DNA of 64,000 nt from Clostridiales bacterium SIT11 (GCA_001299455.1 CYUK01000003.1:744001-808000); one strand, 5' to 3'; shown: positions 16,514 to 27,219, counted from the first letter of the stretch. Translations and numbers: made by a program. Notes: a model not told the origin generated them from the sequence alone.

Positions 16514-17926
16514 CTAACCGATACTACCTTCAAGTTCCAGGTTGATGAGATTGTTCATTTCCACGGCATATTCCATGGGAAGCTCCTTGGCTACAGGTTC
16601 TGCAAAACCTCGAACAACCATGGACTTGGCTTCTTCCTCGCTCATGCCCCGGGTCATTAAATAGAAGATTACAGAATCATCAATCCGGCCAATCTTGGCT
16701 TCATGGCCAAAGTCCACATCCTTGTTTTCAATCCGGATGACCGGGACGGTGTCGGCCCTGGATTCATTGTCCAGCATCAGGGATTCACAAGACGAGGAGG
16801 CCTTGGACCCCTTGGCATTCTTTTTAATTTCTGTCAGGGACCGGTAGCAGCAAATACCGCCGCCCTTGGAAATGGACTTGGAATTGACATAGGACTTGGT
16901 ATCAGGAGCTGCGTGGATCATAATGGCTCCGGTGTCCAGGTTTTGGCCTGGGCCGGCAAAGGAAATTTGGGTCATTTCCGCCGCTGCCCGGGGGCCGGCT
17001 AGGATACTTGCCGGATAGAGGAAGGAAACTCGAGACCCGAAGGACCCAGAAACCCATTCAATCTTTCCATCTTCTTGAATGACTGACCTCTTGGTGTTTA
17101 AGTTGTACATGTTCCGGGACCAGTTTTCAATGGTAGAAAACCGGCAGGTGGACCGCTTGCCTACAAAAATTTCCACCGACCCGGCATGGATGTTTAAAAC
17201 ATTGTACTTGGGGGCGGAACAGCCTTCAATAAAGTGGCAGTAGGCGTCATCTTCCACCACAATCATGGTGTGCTCAAATTGGCCGGCGCCTGGTGCATTT
17301 AACCGATAATAGGATTGGAGGGGAACATCCACATTGACCCCCTTGGGGACATAGACAAAGCTTCCTCCGGACCAAACGGCATAGTGGAGGGCGGCATACT
17401 TGTGAAGGCTAGGAGAAATGGCCTTGCCAAAATATTCTTTGACCAGGTCTTCGTGTTCACGGATGGCCGTGTCAAAGTCTGTATAAATAACCCCTTGGTC
17501 CTTTAAATATTGTTGCATGGAGTGGTAGACCACTTCCGAGTCGTACTGGGCCCCGACACCAGAGAGGAATTGTTCCTTTTCCGCTTCAGGAATTCCTAAA
17601 GAGTCAAAGGTGGACCGGATGTCTTCCGGTACGTCCTCCCAGTCCACAGACAGGTCAGCGTCTGGGCTGATATAGGTAGTAATTTTATTCAAATCCACTT
17701 CAGAAATATCCGGTCCCCAAGTTGGGTTTTCCAGTTCATTAAAGAGTTTCAGGGCCTTGAGCCGGTAGTCCAGCATCCATTGGGGCTCCTTTTTCTTGGC
17801 GGAAATCTTCCGGATAATGTCCTCGCTAATGCCGTTTTCCAGCTTGTCCCGGTACTTTACTTCATTTTTTAAATCGTAGATGCCACGATCAAATTCTTCA
17901 ATTTCAGTTTTCTTTTGTTGGGTCAT
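16514..17926 (-). CDS. sufB: Fe-S cluster scaffold protein SufB
   Basis: This 470-residue protein is highly conserved SufB: LHYAVWSGGSFVYVPKGV, IEGCSAPKYN and the C-terminal GRIDDSVIFYLMTRGMSEEEA are all present. SufB is the main scaffold for nascent Fe-S clusters in the SufBC2D complex. It overlaps the end of sufC by 4 nt (ATGA), so the two are translationally coupled. Confidence 0.97.
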   Translation of the reverse strand: MTQQKKTEIEEFDRGIYDLKNEVKYRDKLENGISEDIIRKISAKKKEPQWMLDYRLKALKLFNELENPTWGPDISEVDLNKITTYISPDADLSVDWEDVPEDIRSTFDSLGIPEAEKEQFLSGVGAQYDSEVVYHSMQQYLKDQGVIYTDFDTAIREHEDLVKEYFGKAISPSLHKYAALHYAVWSGGSFVYVPKGVNVDVPLQSYYRLNAPGAGQFEHTMIVVEDDAYCHFIEGCSAPKYNVLNIHAGSVEIFVGKRSTCRFSTIENWSRNMYNLNTKRSVIQEDGKIEWVSGSFGSRVSFLYPASILAGPRAAAEMTQISFAGPGQNLDTGAIMIHAAPDTKSYVNSKSISKGGGICCYRSLTEIKKNAKGSKASSSCESLMLDNESRADTVPVIRIENKDVDFGHEAKIGRIDDSVIFYLMTRGMSEEEAKSMVVRGFAEPVAKELPMEYAVEMNNLINLELEGSIG

Positions 17927-18678
17927 TGGTTTTCTACCTCATCCTTTATCCAAGCAAATCCTCGTTTTTCAATGTCGTGGATTAAACTTCCATCTCCATT
18001 TTTCACAATTTGTCCATTCATGACCACATGGACTTGGTCAATGGGAATATTTGATAAAATTTCATTGTGGTGGGTGATAATTAAGACAGATTTTTCTTCT
18101 GTGAGGAATTCTTCAATTCCCTTGGAAACCACCCGAACAGCGTCCACATCTAGACCGGAGTCTGTTTCATCTAAAATGGCAAACTTGGGGTCCAGGGTTA
18201 AAAGTTGTAGGATTTCATTCTTTTTCTTTTCCCCACCGGAAAATCCTTCGTTTAAATACCGGTCCAGGTATTTTTCATCCATTTCCAGGATATCTGCATA
18301 GTCTAAGAGCTTGTCATGGAAGTCTAAATAGCCGATATTTGAATCCTTCACTTCCTGGTAGGAGGCCCGAAGGAAGTTTTCCACTGTCAAGCCCGGCACT
18401 TCCACCGGATTTTGGAAGGACATGAAAAGCCCCTTCTTGGCCCGCTTGTCTGTCGTGTCTTCCAAAATAGACTCCCCGTCTAGGAGAATGTCTCCCTGGG
18501 TCACTTGGTAGGCCGGGTTGTTCATGAGAACATTGGCCAAGGTGGACTTTCCAGACCCATTGGGCCCCATAATGACGTGGATTTCTCCGTAGCCAATTTC
18601 AAGATTCATGTTTTTAATGATTTCTTGCCCGGGAATGCCGGCTGTCAAATTTTTTACCGTTAACATATTTTTCTTCAT
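17923..18678 (-). CDS. sufC: Fe-S assembly ATPase SufC
   Basis: This 251-residue ABC-type ATPase has Walker A GPNGSGKS (about 37-44), the signature FSGGEKKKNEI and Walker B FAILDETDSGLD. SufC powers cluster assembly on SufBD. A start at 18693 is possible in frame, but GGAGGAGAAGAT is spaced correctly for the ATG at 18678. It is the first gene of the suf operon; the order C-B-D-S-U is typical of Bacillota. Confidence 0.96.
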   Translation of the reverse strand: MKKNMLTVKNLTAGIPGQEIIKNMNLEIGYGEIHVIMGPNGSGKSTLANVLMNNPAYQVTQGDILLDGESILEDTTDKRAKKGLFMSFQNPVEVPGLTVENFLRASYQEVKDSNIGYLDFHDKLLDYADILEMDEKYLDRYLNEGFSGGEKKKNEILQLLTLDPKFAILDETDSGLDVDAVRVVSKGIEEFLTEEKSVLIITHHNEILSNIPIDQVHVVMNGQIVKNGDGSLIHDIEKRGFAWIKDEVENQ

Positions 18679-18731
18679 GATCTTCTCCTCCATCTATGCA
18701 AAAGATTTATTAAAATAGTGAATTTTAACTG

Positions 18732-18762
18732 TACCTATCGTGTATACTTAACCTTATCAAGG
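18732..18762 (-). promoter_or_regulatory. Candidate suf promoter with a palindrome over the -35 box
   Basis: Minus strand: TTGATA (18755-18760), 17 nt, TAGGTA (18732-18737). The -35 box lies within the palindrome CCTTGATAAGG (18752-18762), which could be an operator for an Rrf2-type Fe-S regulator. The -10 match is weak, so this is tentative. Confidence 0.4.
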
Positions 18763-18764
18763 AT

Positions 18765-19180
18765 AACACGAAGACCAGTCTTTGTCAATGAAAAGTCGCT
18801 ATTTTTCCTGGTTTTAAGAGGTTTTTTCTCTTTTATTTTTCAAGAAATTTTTATGGGAAATTTTTTTAATTTTATCCACCACGTATTTTATAAATAATTC
18901 AAGTGTTCGATTTTAAGAATTACTATCTATTTCTTTTTTAAGAGAAGTTTTCTTTAAAAAAGATTTTCTTTTAATATTTTGATGGCTAAAGTTTAGTGAA
19001 AAATGATTTTTTTAAGAAATTCACTGAAATTTTCTTTCCATCCATTTCCTAAAAGTTTTTTGCCTTTAATTTAGAAAATATCTAGCCCTTCATTTTTAAA
19101 AGCTTTTTACCTTCAATTTAGAAAAATATCTAACTCCTTCACTTTTAAAGCTCTTCGTCTTTCTAGAAATACAAAAATTA
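18765..19180. other. AT-rich gene-free stretch between sufC and the stalk-domain gene
   Basis: No gene or known RNA was recognised. It is strongly AT-rich with poly-T tracts and includes the tandem repeat at 19051-19146. Confidence 0.7.
19051..19146. repeat. Degenerate tandem repeat, about 48 bp x 2
   Basis: Unit 1 (19051-19097) and unit 2 (19098-19146) both read AAAAG(T/C)TTTTT..CCTT.AATTTAGAAAA.TATCTA..CTTCA; a fragment of a third unit (AAAGCTCTTCG) follows. Its role is unknown. Confidence 0.7.
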
Positions 19181-19212
19181 GGCACCTCTTAGGATACCTA
19201 ATTTTCAAGTTT
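19178..19212 (-). terminator. Probable terminator after the stalk-domain gene
   Basis: Minus strand: ATTAGG..CCTAAT followed by TTTTTG, about 20-40 nt past the stop. Confidence 0.6.
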
Positions 19213-19223
19213 CTTGAAGTTTT

Positions 19224-20447
19224 CTACTTTTCCACTTTGACCCGTATGGTCTCTAAAAGTTGGTCATAAACGGGATGGGCTTCATAGATGTACTTTGAGG
19301 GATATTTTACCGTATACTGGCTTCCCCTTTTGTCCAGGACTTCGCTCCTGGTTCTTTCTGCATCAAATTCCGGGTCCTTAAATTGTTCTACGGCATAAAA
19401 GAACCTGGTCTCGTCTGTTGTGTCATAGAATTTTTCCCCGTCATAGATCCGGACACTTTCTCCATTGGGAAATTCATTTTCAATGACCAGTAGATACTTC
19501 ATCAGCCTTGTGGGGATTTCCACCGTCACCTTGGGATTTCCAAAGGTGTAGGTCTTGTACTTGTCTGTATTCCAATTGGATTTTTGCTTTTCTTGACTGA
19601 TGACAAGTCCTACTTCTAGTTTCTTTAAAAGGGCCTTGTAGTGCGGGGTTTCCAGCTTAGGCCGGTAGACTTCTTCCATGTCTTGAAAGATAACATTGTT
19701 TAAGGTCAAATACCGCCCTTGGTCTACAGATAAGAGCTTGTCCCTGGCATCTGTGGCTGCAGGGGCTTCATAGGTCTCCTTGTCCATTTGGTGTACTTCC
19801 AAAAGCATGCCATTGACCCGGTCCTCCACCCCGTATCCTTGGGCTTCATGGAAGCGGATGATATTATTGACATAGTCCTCTTCCACTACCAAGTCTTTCA
19901 TGAGGTCCTTAGGAACTTTTACAGTAACCTTGGGGTTTCCAAAGGTGTACACCTTGTAATTTTCTTCCAATTTCTTCAAATTGTCCAGCTGGATATTCCC
20001 CAAATCCCCTACAATGCAGGAGTAGCTTTTTCCCTCCCAGCGGACTTCCTTGTCAAAGGCTTCCCCAATAAAGCGGATGGGAAGGTAGGTCCTGTTTTTG
20101 TAGATAAGGGGTTTGACGTCCATGGATTTTTTCTCTCCATTGACGGTAAAGTCCTTGCTATTTACATTAAACTGAAGGACTCTTCCATCTTTTGTGATGT
20201 CAATGTTCTTAGTTTCTGGCCTATAGTCTACCTTACACTTTAAGGCTTCCCCAACCAGGCGGAGGGGGACGTAGGTTCTGTTGCTGTCAATAAATCCTGT
20301 GGCTTTCTTGTTTCCCTCTGTTTCCTGAGATTCCATGATTTTTCCGTCTACAATGACCCGGACATCCATGGTCCGTCCAAAGGCAGACCCTGTCGTCAGG
20401 GCAAAAAGAATCACCAGAAAAACAAGGATTTTTTTCATCTTTGTCAT
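19224..20447 (-). CDS. Secreted copper-amine-oxidase-N (stalk) domain protein with a duplicated C-terminal module
   Basis: The 407 residues begin with a signal peptide (about 1-24). Two stalk-domain repeats follow at about 28-90 and 95-150, each with the signature RTYVPLR or RTYLPIRF followed by a (V/I)GEA turn. These domains occur in many secreted proteins of Clostridia-like bacteria and are thought to bind the cell wall or form stalks. The rest is an internal duplication: YKVYTFGNPKVTV at about 164 recurs as YKTYTFGNPKVTV at about 297. I do not recognise this module. AGGAGGTGTCCT precedes the ATG at 20447. It stands alone. Confidence 0.85.
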   Translation of the reverse strand: MTKMKKILVFLVILFALTTGSAFGRTMDVRVIVDGKIMESQETEGNKKATGFIDSNRTYVPLRLVGEALKCKVDYRPETKNIDITKDGRVLQFNVNSKDFTVNGEKKSMDVKPLIYKNRTYLPIRFIGEAFDKEVRWEGKSYSCIVGDLGNIQLDNLKKLEENYKVYTFGNPKVTVKVPKDLMKDLVVEEDYVNNIIRFHEAQGYGVEDRVNGMLLEVHQMDKETYEAPAATDARDKLLSVDQGRYLTLNNVIFQDMEEVYRPKLETPHYKALLKKLEVGLVISQEKQKSNWNTDKYKTYTFGNPKVTVEIPTRLMKYLLVIENEFPNGESVRIYDGEKFYDTTDETRFFYAVEQFKDPEFDAERTRSEVLDKRGSQYTVKYPSKYIYEAHPVYDQLLETIRVKVEK

Positions 20448-20629
20448 AGGACACCTCCTGTATTCTTTCTTCTAGCTTACCATATTTACTAGGAAATCCC
20501 TTGTATTTTAGAAAACTTTCCTTATTTCAAGTCTTTTGATGGGATCAATTTTTTTAAGTTTTTATATTTTCCCTTTAAAATTTTTAGGAGACAAGAAAAG
20601 ACAGGGCTCGCCTGCCTTTCCTATAAAAT

Positions 20630-21337
20630 TTATACTTCCTCTAGGGAGAAAATTCCCCGATAGTGGGATGGTTGCTTGTTTTGATAGCCCCAGGACCGGT
20701 CTCCATAGGAATAATGCCACCATTCAGAGGGAAGGTTGCAAAAGCCTACAGAGGTCATGGTGTGGTAGAGGAGGCGGCGGTTTTTCCGAATCTTTTCCTC
20801 TTCTTCTCCATCCACGTCTTCAAAGTAGACGGTCCGGGTCTTGTCGGTAAAGTCATCAAAGCCTGTTCCCATTTCCAAGACTTGGCCTTGGGGGTCCAGG
20901 ATGGTCAAGTCAATGGCCCCTCCTGTGGTATGGTAGGGGGGAATATCCCGGTCCGGGACGGGATTGGCCACATAGGCTCCAATGGCCTTTTCTCTTTCTT
21001 CTTCCGGCAAATCTTCCAGGTGGAATTCTTCTATAATTTGCTCTCTGTAGGCATAGTAAAGTTCTTCCTGGAGGGCAAAGGGCCGCCAGGCATCCCAAAT
21101 ACAGAGGGCATAGCCTTCCGGCAAGAGGGTCGCCGCTTCCTGTAATTTTTCCGCCACTTCCTTCCGTAAAAAGCACCGGGCCTCTCCATTTTTAAAGCCC
21201 AACTTGGGATACTGCATGGCAATTTTAAGCTTGGGGCCTTCTTCCACCTGAACTAGGGGAGAGTCCATAAAGTCTCTTTCCTTGTAAACTGGCGGGTCCG
21301 CAATTGTAGGGATTTTTTTATCCATCCATTGATCCAT
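20630..21337 (-). CDS. D-alanyl-D-alanine dipeptidase (VanX/DdpX family)
   Basis: This 235-residue M15-type zinc peptidase shows the VanX motifs: WDAWRP (active-site Arg), HTTGGAIDLT (zinc His and Asp) and SEWWHYSYGD (catalytic Glu and zinc His). Such enzymes hydrolyse D-Ala-D-Ala; outside vancomycin operons they serve in peptidoglycan turnover or as a nutrient source. No vanH/vanA genes are nearby, so a resistance role is unlikely. It follows the DUF819 permease by 16 nt on the same strand, so the two are probably co-transcribed. Confidence 0.92.
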   Translation of the reverse strand: MDQWMDKKIPTIADPPVYKERDFMDSPLVQVEEGPKLKIAMQYPKLGFKNGEARCFLRKEVAEKLQEAATLLPEGYALCIWDAWRPFALQEELYYAYREQIIEEFHLEDLPEEEREKAIGAYVANPVPDRDIPPYHTTGGAIDLTILDPQGQVLEMGTGFDDFTDKTRTVYFEDVDGEEEEKIRKNRRLLYHTMTSVGFCNLPSEWWHYSYGDRSWGYQNKQPSHYRGIFSLEEV

Positions 21338-21353
21338 TTTTTCTCCTCCCTTC

Positions 21354-22595
21354 CTAGGCGCCTAAAAAGCTTCCAATAAGGACGCCAGCGTAAGTTCCAA
21401 TCACATAACCCAGAGATCCAACGAGCATGGTGGGCCCTACAAGGTCCGACCAGCCTTGGGAAATGGCCATACCGGCAGCTGTAGTGGGGCCACCAATATT
21501 GGCATTGGAAGCCAGGATACTGTCTTCCAGGTCAAATTTCAAGAGTTTGCCGCCAAGGAAGCAGAAAACCATGTTGATCAAAACCATGAGGGTGGTGAAG
21601 AGGAAGAGGGCCGGCGCTTGGGTGATGATTTGCATAATGGATGCCGGAACCCCAATGACAAAGAGGAAAAGATAGATAAAGTAGGTTCCAATTTCTTGAG
21701 ACCCATTTAATTGGTTTATCTTGTCTTCGGCGTAGGTGGCCACCAACATAGAAATTGTGGTAATCCATACATATTCAGAGGACAGGAAGGTGTTGAGCAT
21801 TCCCATGCCTGCAGAATCTGAAGGAATGACCTTTCCAAGGCCAGCAGCAATGAGCTTGGCCAAAAAAACCACAGTCACAGCATAGGCAATATTTACTGCA
21901 ATGTCTTTAAGGGAAATATCCTTCCGAGACCAGTAGGCTGAGGCTTGGGTTTGGGATTCTCCCAGACCTTGGGCTTCCACCTTGTCAATATGGGGATGGG
22001 AAAAATTCTTCCGGAAAAACTTCATGCCGGCAAAGCTAATGAGGACAAAGAAGTAGATGGCCATCAGGAGGTTGTCGGCTACTGTCGTGGCGCCAATGGT
22101 TTGGGCAGGAACATCAAATTGCCCAGCCAGGGCCGCAAAGTTGACTCCACCGCCGATGTAGGACCCGGTCATCATGGCGGCTACACCAGCAGCATCGGGA
22201 ACCACATCCTTTAATAAGCTATAGGCCACCAGGGCTCCGATAATCGTTCCGACAGCACCGATTAAAAAGACCACCAGCATCCGGCCTGTTTCCCTCCAAA
22301 TTTTCTTCATATTACATTGGAGAAGCAAGAGGGGGATTCCAATGGGGACGGCATAGCCCCAGATAATGTCGTCATAGAGAACACTATTGGTAGGTATAAT
22401 AGCTAGGTTGGACAAGACCAGGGCAAAAATCAAGGCAATAATGGCACCTGATATCTTAGAGGCCCAGTGGTACTTTTGTTCCAGGTAAATAGCCAGACTG
22501 ACTGAAACAACTAGAATAAAGAGCAGGGACCAGGTATCCTCTGGAGATACTAGGCTCTCTCTACCTAGGGTTGATTTGAAATAACTGCTAAACAT
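21354..22595 (-). CDS. DUF819 family membrane protein
   Basis: This 413-residue protein has about ten or eleven predicted transmembrane helices and the glycine-rich motif MTGSYIGGGVNFAALAG (about 142-158) and a matching NANIGGPTTAAGMA late in the chain, both typical of DUF819 (YjcL-like) proteins. The paired GG-rich motifs suggest an inverted-repeat transporter fold. The substrate is unknown; co-transcription with a D-Ala-D-Ala dipeptidase hints at a dipeptide or amino acid, as an inference only. Confidence 0.85.
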   Translation of the reverse strand: MFSSYFKSTLGRESLVSPEDTWSLLFILVVSVSLAIYLEQKYHWASKISGAIIALIFALVLSNLAIIPTNSVLYDDIIWGYAVPIGIPLLLLQCNMKKIWRETGRMLVVFLIGAVGTIIGALVAYSLLKDVVPDAAGVAAMMTGSYIGGGVNFAALAGQFDVPAQTIGATTVADNLLMAIYFFVLISFAGMKFFRKNFSHPHIDKVEAQGLGESQTQASAYWSRKDISLKDIAVNIAYAVTVVFLAKLIAAGLGKVIPSDSAGMGMLNTFLSSEYVWITTISMLVATYAEDKINQLNGSQEIGTYFIYLFLFVIGVPASIMQIITQAPALFLFTTLMVLINMVFCFLGGKLLKFDLEDSILASNANIGGPTTAAGMAISQGWSDLVGPTMLVGSLGYVIGTYAGVLIGSFLGA

Positions 22596-22760
22596 AAATC
22601 TTCCTCCTTTTTCATAAATTTAGGACTCAGAATGGGCATAGGTTTTCCAGCCCATAAACTTTATTCCTTTAGTTAAGGATACCACCAAGAGGAAAAACCG
22701 TCAATATAATAACATTTTTTTAAATACTATAATTTTACTGGACTTTCTGACTTTGACATG

Positions 22761-22800
22761 AAAAAAGAGCGCCTCCGGGAACTTCCGGAAACACTCTTTC
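22761..22800 (-). terminator. Terminator after groEL
   Basis: Minus strand: a GAAAGAG..CTCTTT stem containing TTCCGG/CCGGA, followed by six T residues. Confidence 0.85.
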
Positions 22801-22825
22801 ATGGTTCTTATTTTATTTTAGGCCA

Positions 22826-24752
<1,927 letters not shown>

Positions 24753-24774
24753 ATCCTTCCTCCTTTTATTATTG

Positions 24775-24801
24775 TTAGCACTCTTTAACGACTAGTGCTA
24801 A
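24775..24801 (-). promoter_or_regulatory. CIRCE operator (HrcA binding site)
   Basis: TTAGCACTC-N9-TAGTGCTAA, with one mismatch to the consensus TTAGCACTC-N9-GAGTGCTAA. It lies between the promoter and the groES start. Confidence 0.95.
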
Positions 24802-24814
24802 ATCATCTAAACCT

Positions 24815-24843
24815 AGTATACAATATCTTTTTTCATCTTGCAA
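24815..24843 (-). promoter_or_regulatory. groESL promoter
   Basis: Minus strand: TTGCAA (24838-24843), 17 nt, TATACT (24815-24820), immediately upstream of CIRCE. Confidence 0.85.
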
Positions 24844-24860
24844 GCCCTTATAAAATTTTT

Positions 24861-25541
24861 TTAAAAAAAGACTTGCCGGAGAATTAGGAGCAGGGGGATG
24901 GCCGGCAGCATATCCCCTACTTTAATCTTTCTTATTTCCATCATATTCAGGCCAATGGCCAAAATCATGAGGCCTCCTAGGCCTGTTAGGTCCCCCAGGA
25001 CATCTCCTTGAATATAGGGAGCTAGACTCTTGGCAAAGAGTATTAAGGCCCCCTGGTAGAGGCCCACAGAAAGGGCAGACAGGTAAACTCCAGGCCCCAG
25101 GGTATTGACCAGGACCAGAGAAATAGTCCCGTCTAGGATGGACTTGGCAAAGAGGGTGGCATAGTCTCCATTCAGACCTGCTTGGAAGGACCCCACCACA
25201 GCCATGGACCCTATACAATAAATCAGACTGGCCCCAATAAAACCTGAAGCCAGGTTGACCTCTCCCTTTTTCGAGACCCTTTCCTGGAGGGACCAGCCAT
25301 AGCGGTAGAGACTGTCTTCCAGGGATATCTTGGTTCCCAAAAGGCCACCTAGGACCAGGGAAAGAATCACCAAAATAGTTTCCTTGGTCTCCAGGGCCAT
25401 GTCAATTCCCAGGTAGATAATGGAAAGGCCCATGGCCGTCATGAGAAAATCTTGGAGTTTTTTATCAATAAAATTGCCTAAAAGCCTACCTAGGCCGCAG
25501 CCCAGGAGGATGGCTCCCATATTAATCCAGTTTGCTAGCAT
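24861..25541 (-). CDS. DUF554 (YdfK/YqgA-like) membrane protein
   Basis: This 226-residue protein has about six or seven transmembrane helices and the DUF554 features: N-terminal GAILLGCGLGRLLG, then SLVLGGLLGTKISLE and GASLIYCIGSMAVVGSFQAGLNGD (the CxGxMAxxGS motif). Function unknown, presumed transporter. It starts one base after the stop of the OGG-like gene upstream, so the two are likely co-transcribed. Confidence 0.88.
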   Translation of the reverse strand: MLANWINMGAILLGCGLGRLLGNFIDKKLQDFLMTAMGLSIIYLGIDMALETKETILVILSLVLGGLLGTKISLEDSLYRYGWSLQERVSKKGEVNLASGFIGASLIYCIGSMAVVGSFQAGLNGDYATLFAKSILDGTISLVLVNTLGPGVYLSALSVGLYQGALILFAKSLAPYIQGDVLGDLTGLGGLMILAIGLNMMEIRKIKVGDMLPAIPLLLILRQVFF

Positions 25542-25542
25542 C

Positions 25543-26370
25543 TTAACCTCCCAATTTATGGTTTTTACTGTAATAGAAAAGGGCCTGTTGGGCGTAGCCG
25601 GGATAGGGGCTGAAGAGTTTTTGCCCCAGGCTGTAGTAGTCCTTTTTGGCTTCCAGGCCGTAGTGGTCCATTAAAATCCGTTTCATCCAAACGTCAATGG
25701 GGAAGGCGAAAAAATCCTGGTACCCAAAGAGGAGGATACAGTGGGCCACCTTTTCTCCCACACCGAAAAACCGAGTGAGTTCCCTTAGCCGGTCCTGGCT
25801 ATCCTTAAGTTTTCCAATGGCTTCAAGGGAAGGAGCTTCCCTTAAAACCTGGCTGGTGGCTTCTTCTAAGTATTTGTCCCTATAGCCTACCCGGATTTTC
25901 TCCCGGTAGTCTTCCCGAGTGACCTGGGCTAGGTCCTGGGGACTGGGAAAGCCGTAGTAGGTTCCATAGGCATCTTCCTTTCGAGGTCCGTATTCCTGGC
26001 AAAGAGCAAAGAGGTTGGTCCTGATCCTAGAAATATTGGAATTTTGGGACAGGATAAAGCTAATAAGAACTTCCCAGGGGTCCTGGCCAAGGATATGGAT
26101 GCCCCGAGCTTCTTCTAAGGGCTTTTTTAAGAGGGGGTCTTTTTCCAGGGAAGACCTGATTTTCCCATAGTCCCGGTTCAGGTCAAAAAACTTCTCTAGC
26201 TCCTCTTTTGGACAAGTCCCCTGTACTTCAATAAATCCCTTCCCCTGCCGGGCCAGGATTCGCTGGTCCTTAAAGTAAATTTCATAGGCCTCTTCCCTTG
26301 TCTTGACCCGGAAGAACTGTCCACAAAAGAGGGTTTTTTCTAAGTTTAAGTCTGTGGTAAATTTCATCAT
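25543..26370 (-). CDS. 8-oxoguanine DNA glycosylase (OGG1-like, HhH-GPD)
   Basis: This 275-residue protein has an N-terminal beta-domain followed by an HhH-GPD glycosylase core. The hairpin FFGVGEKVAHCILLF contains the catalytic lysine (GEK, about residue 210), and the conserved aspartate lies in FAFPIDVWMKR (about 228), as in bifunctional OGG1 enzymes that excise 8-oxoguanine. SFILSQNSNISRI is the family helix. The start codon lies immediately after the T-run of the rex terminator, whose GGGGG arm is the only candidate Shine-Dalgarno. DUF554 follows directly. Confidence 0.88.
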   Translation of the reverse strand: MMKFTTDLNLEKTLFCGQFFRVKTREEAYEIYFKDQRILARQGKGFIEVQGTCPKEELEKFFDLNRDYGKIRSSLEKDPLLKKPLEEARGIHILGQDPWEVLISFILSQNSNISRIRTNLFALCQEYGPRKEDAYGTYYGFPSPQDLAQVTREDYREKIRVGYRDKYLEEATSQVLREAPSLEAIGKLKDSQDRLRELTRFFGVGEKVAHCILLFGYQDFFAFPIDVWMKRILMDHYGLEAKKDYYSLGQKLFSPYPGYAQQALFYYSKNHKLGG

Positions 26371-26393
26371 GAAAAAAAGCCCCCAGGGGGCTT
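26371..26393 (-). terminator. Terminator after rex, touching the next start codon
   Basis: Minus strand: AAGCCCC-CTG-GGGGCTT followed by seven T residues (the T-run starting within the second arm), five bases past the rex stop and directly before the ATGATG of the glycosylase gene. Confidence 0.85.
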
Positions 26394-26397
26394 ATAG

Positions 26398-27048
26398 TCA
26401 GTCGTCCTTGTCCATGGACAGGTAGTAGGATAGGGTCAAGAGACTATCATTTAGGCGGACACTTTCTAAGACGACATGGTCCGGCACAACTAAGTCTGTA
26501 GGAGCAAAATTCCAAATCCCCTTAATGCCGGCCTTGACAAAGGTGTCAGCTATTTTTTGGGACCCTTCCTTGGGAACCGTAATAATCCCTACATCAATTT
26601 GGTGATCTCTGACATAGTCTTCCAAGTCATCAATGTCGTAAATTTCCAAGTTATCCTTTACCTTGCCAATTTTTTCTTCATTTTTATCAAACATGGCCAT
26701 AATTTTAAAGCCAGATTCCTTGAAGCCTTCGTAGGTTGAAATAACAGACCCCAGGCGACCAGCCCCGACAACCACTGCCGTGTACACTTGGTCAATGCCA
26801 AGAATTTTTGAAATTTCCATCCGCAGGGCCTTTACATTGTAGCCATATCCTTGCTGGCCAAAACCACCAAAATTATTTAGGTCCTGGCGAATTTGGGAGG
26901 CTGTAAAGCCCGTTAGGCCACTGAGTTCTTGGGAAGAAATCCGGTCTACTCCCTTATCCAACAAGTCTGTCAAGTACCGGTGATATTTTGGTAGCCTGCG
27001 GATGACGATATCTGAAACTTTTGTATTCCCCTGTTTTGCCAAATTCAT
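26398..27048 (-). CDS. rex: Redox-sensing transcriptional repressor Rex
   Basis: This 216-residue protein has an N-terminal winged helix (VIRRLPKYHRYL, SGLTGFTASQIRQDLNNFGGFGQQGYGY, residues 10-75) and a C-terminal Rossmann domain (VVVGAGRLGSVI at about 88) that reads the NADH/NAD+ ratio. Rex represses fermentation and redox genes when NADH is low. ATTCCTCC-type site upstream gives GGAGGAATG. A candidate Rex operator lies about 50 nt upstream, suggesting autoregulation. Confidence 0.95.
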   Translation of the reverse strand: MNLAKQGNTKVSDIVIRRLPKYHRYLTDLLDKGVDRISSQELSGLTGFTASQIRQDLNNFGGFGQQGYGYNVKALRMEISKILGIDQVYTAVVVGAGRLGSVISTYEGFKESGFKIMAMFDKNEEKIGKVKDNLEIYDIDDLEDYVRDHQIDVGIITVPKEGSQKIADTFVKAGIKGIWNFAPTDLVVPDHVVLESVRLNDSLLTLSYYLSMDKDD

Positions 27049-27094
27049 TCCTCCTTCTGTCTACACCTATGTATATTTCTATCTATCAAATTTA

Positions 27095-27112
27095 TTGTTA
27101 ATTGTTTTACGA
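27095..27112. promoter_or_regulatory. Candidate Rex operator upstream of rex
   Basis: TTGTTAA-TTGT-TTTACGA compares with the clostridial Rex consensus TTGTTAA-N4-TTAACAA: the left half is perfect and the right half has two mismatches. Confidence 0.4.
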
Positions 27113-27219
27113 ACCACTACTAGTATACCGAATATTTAGAGATTTGAAAAGTATTTTTTTAACAATATCCATCCTTGGCCATTTCTTTGGTACAATAGTT
27201 AAGATAGAAAGGAGACAAA

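Noticed and set aside
18880-18900. DnaA-box-like TTATCCACC
   Set aside because: A single mismatched site in AT-rich DNA is not an origin; no dnaA or dnaN nearby.
20630-21337. Vancomycin resistance determinant
   Set aside because: The VanX-type dipeptidase has no vanH, vanA or vanRS neighbours and pairs with a permease, which fits peptide or wall metabolism better.
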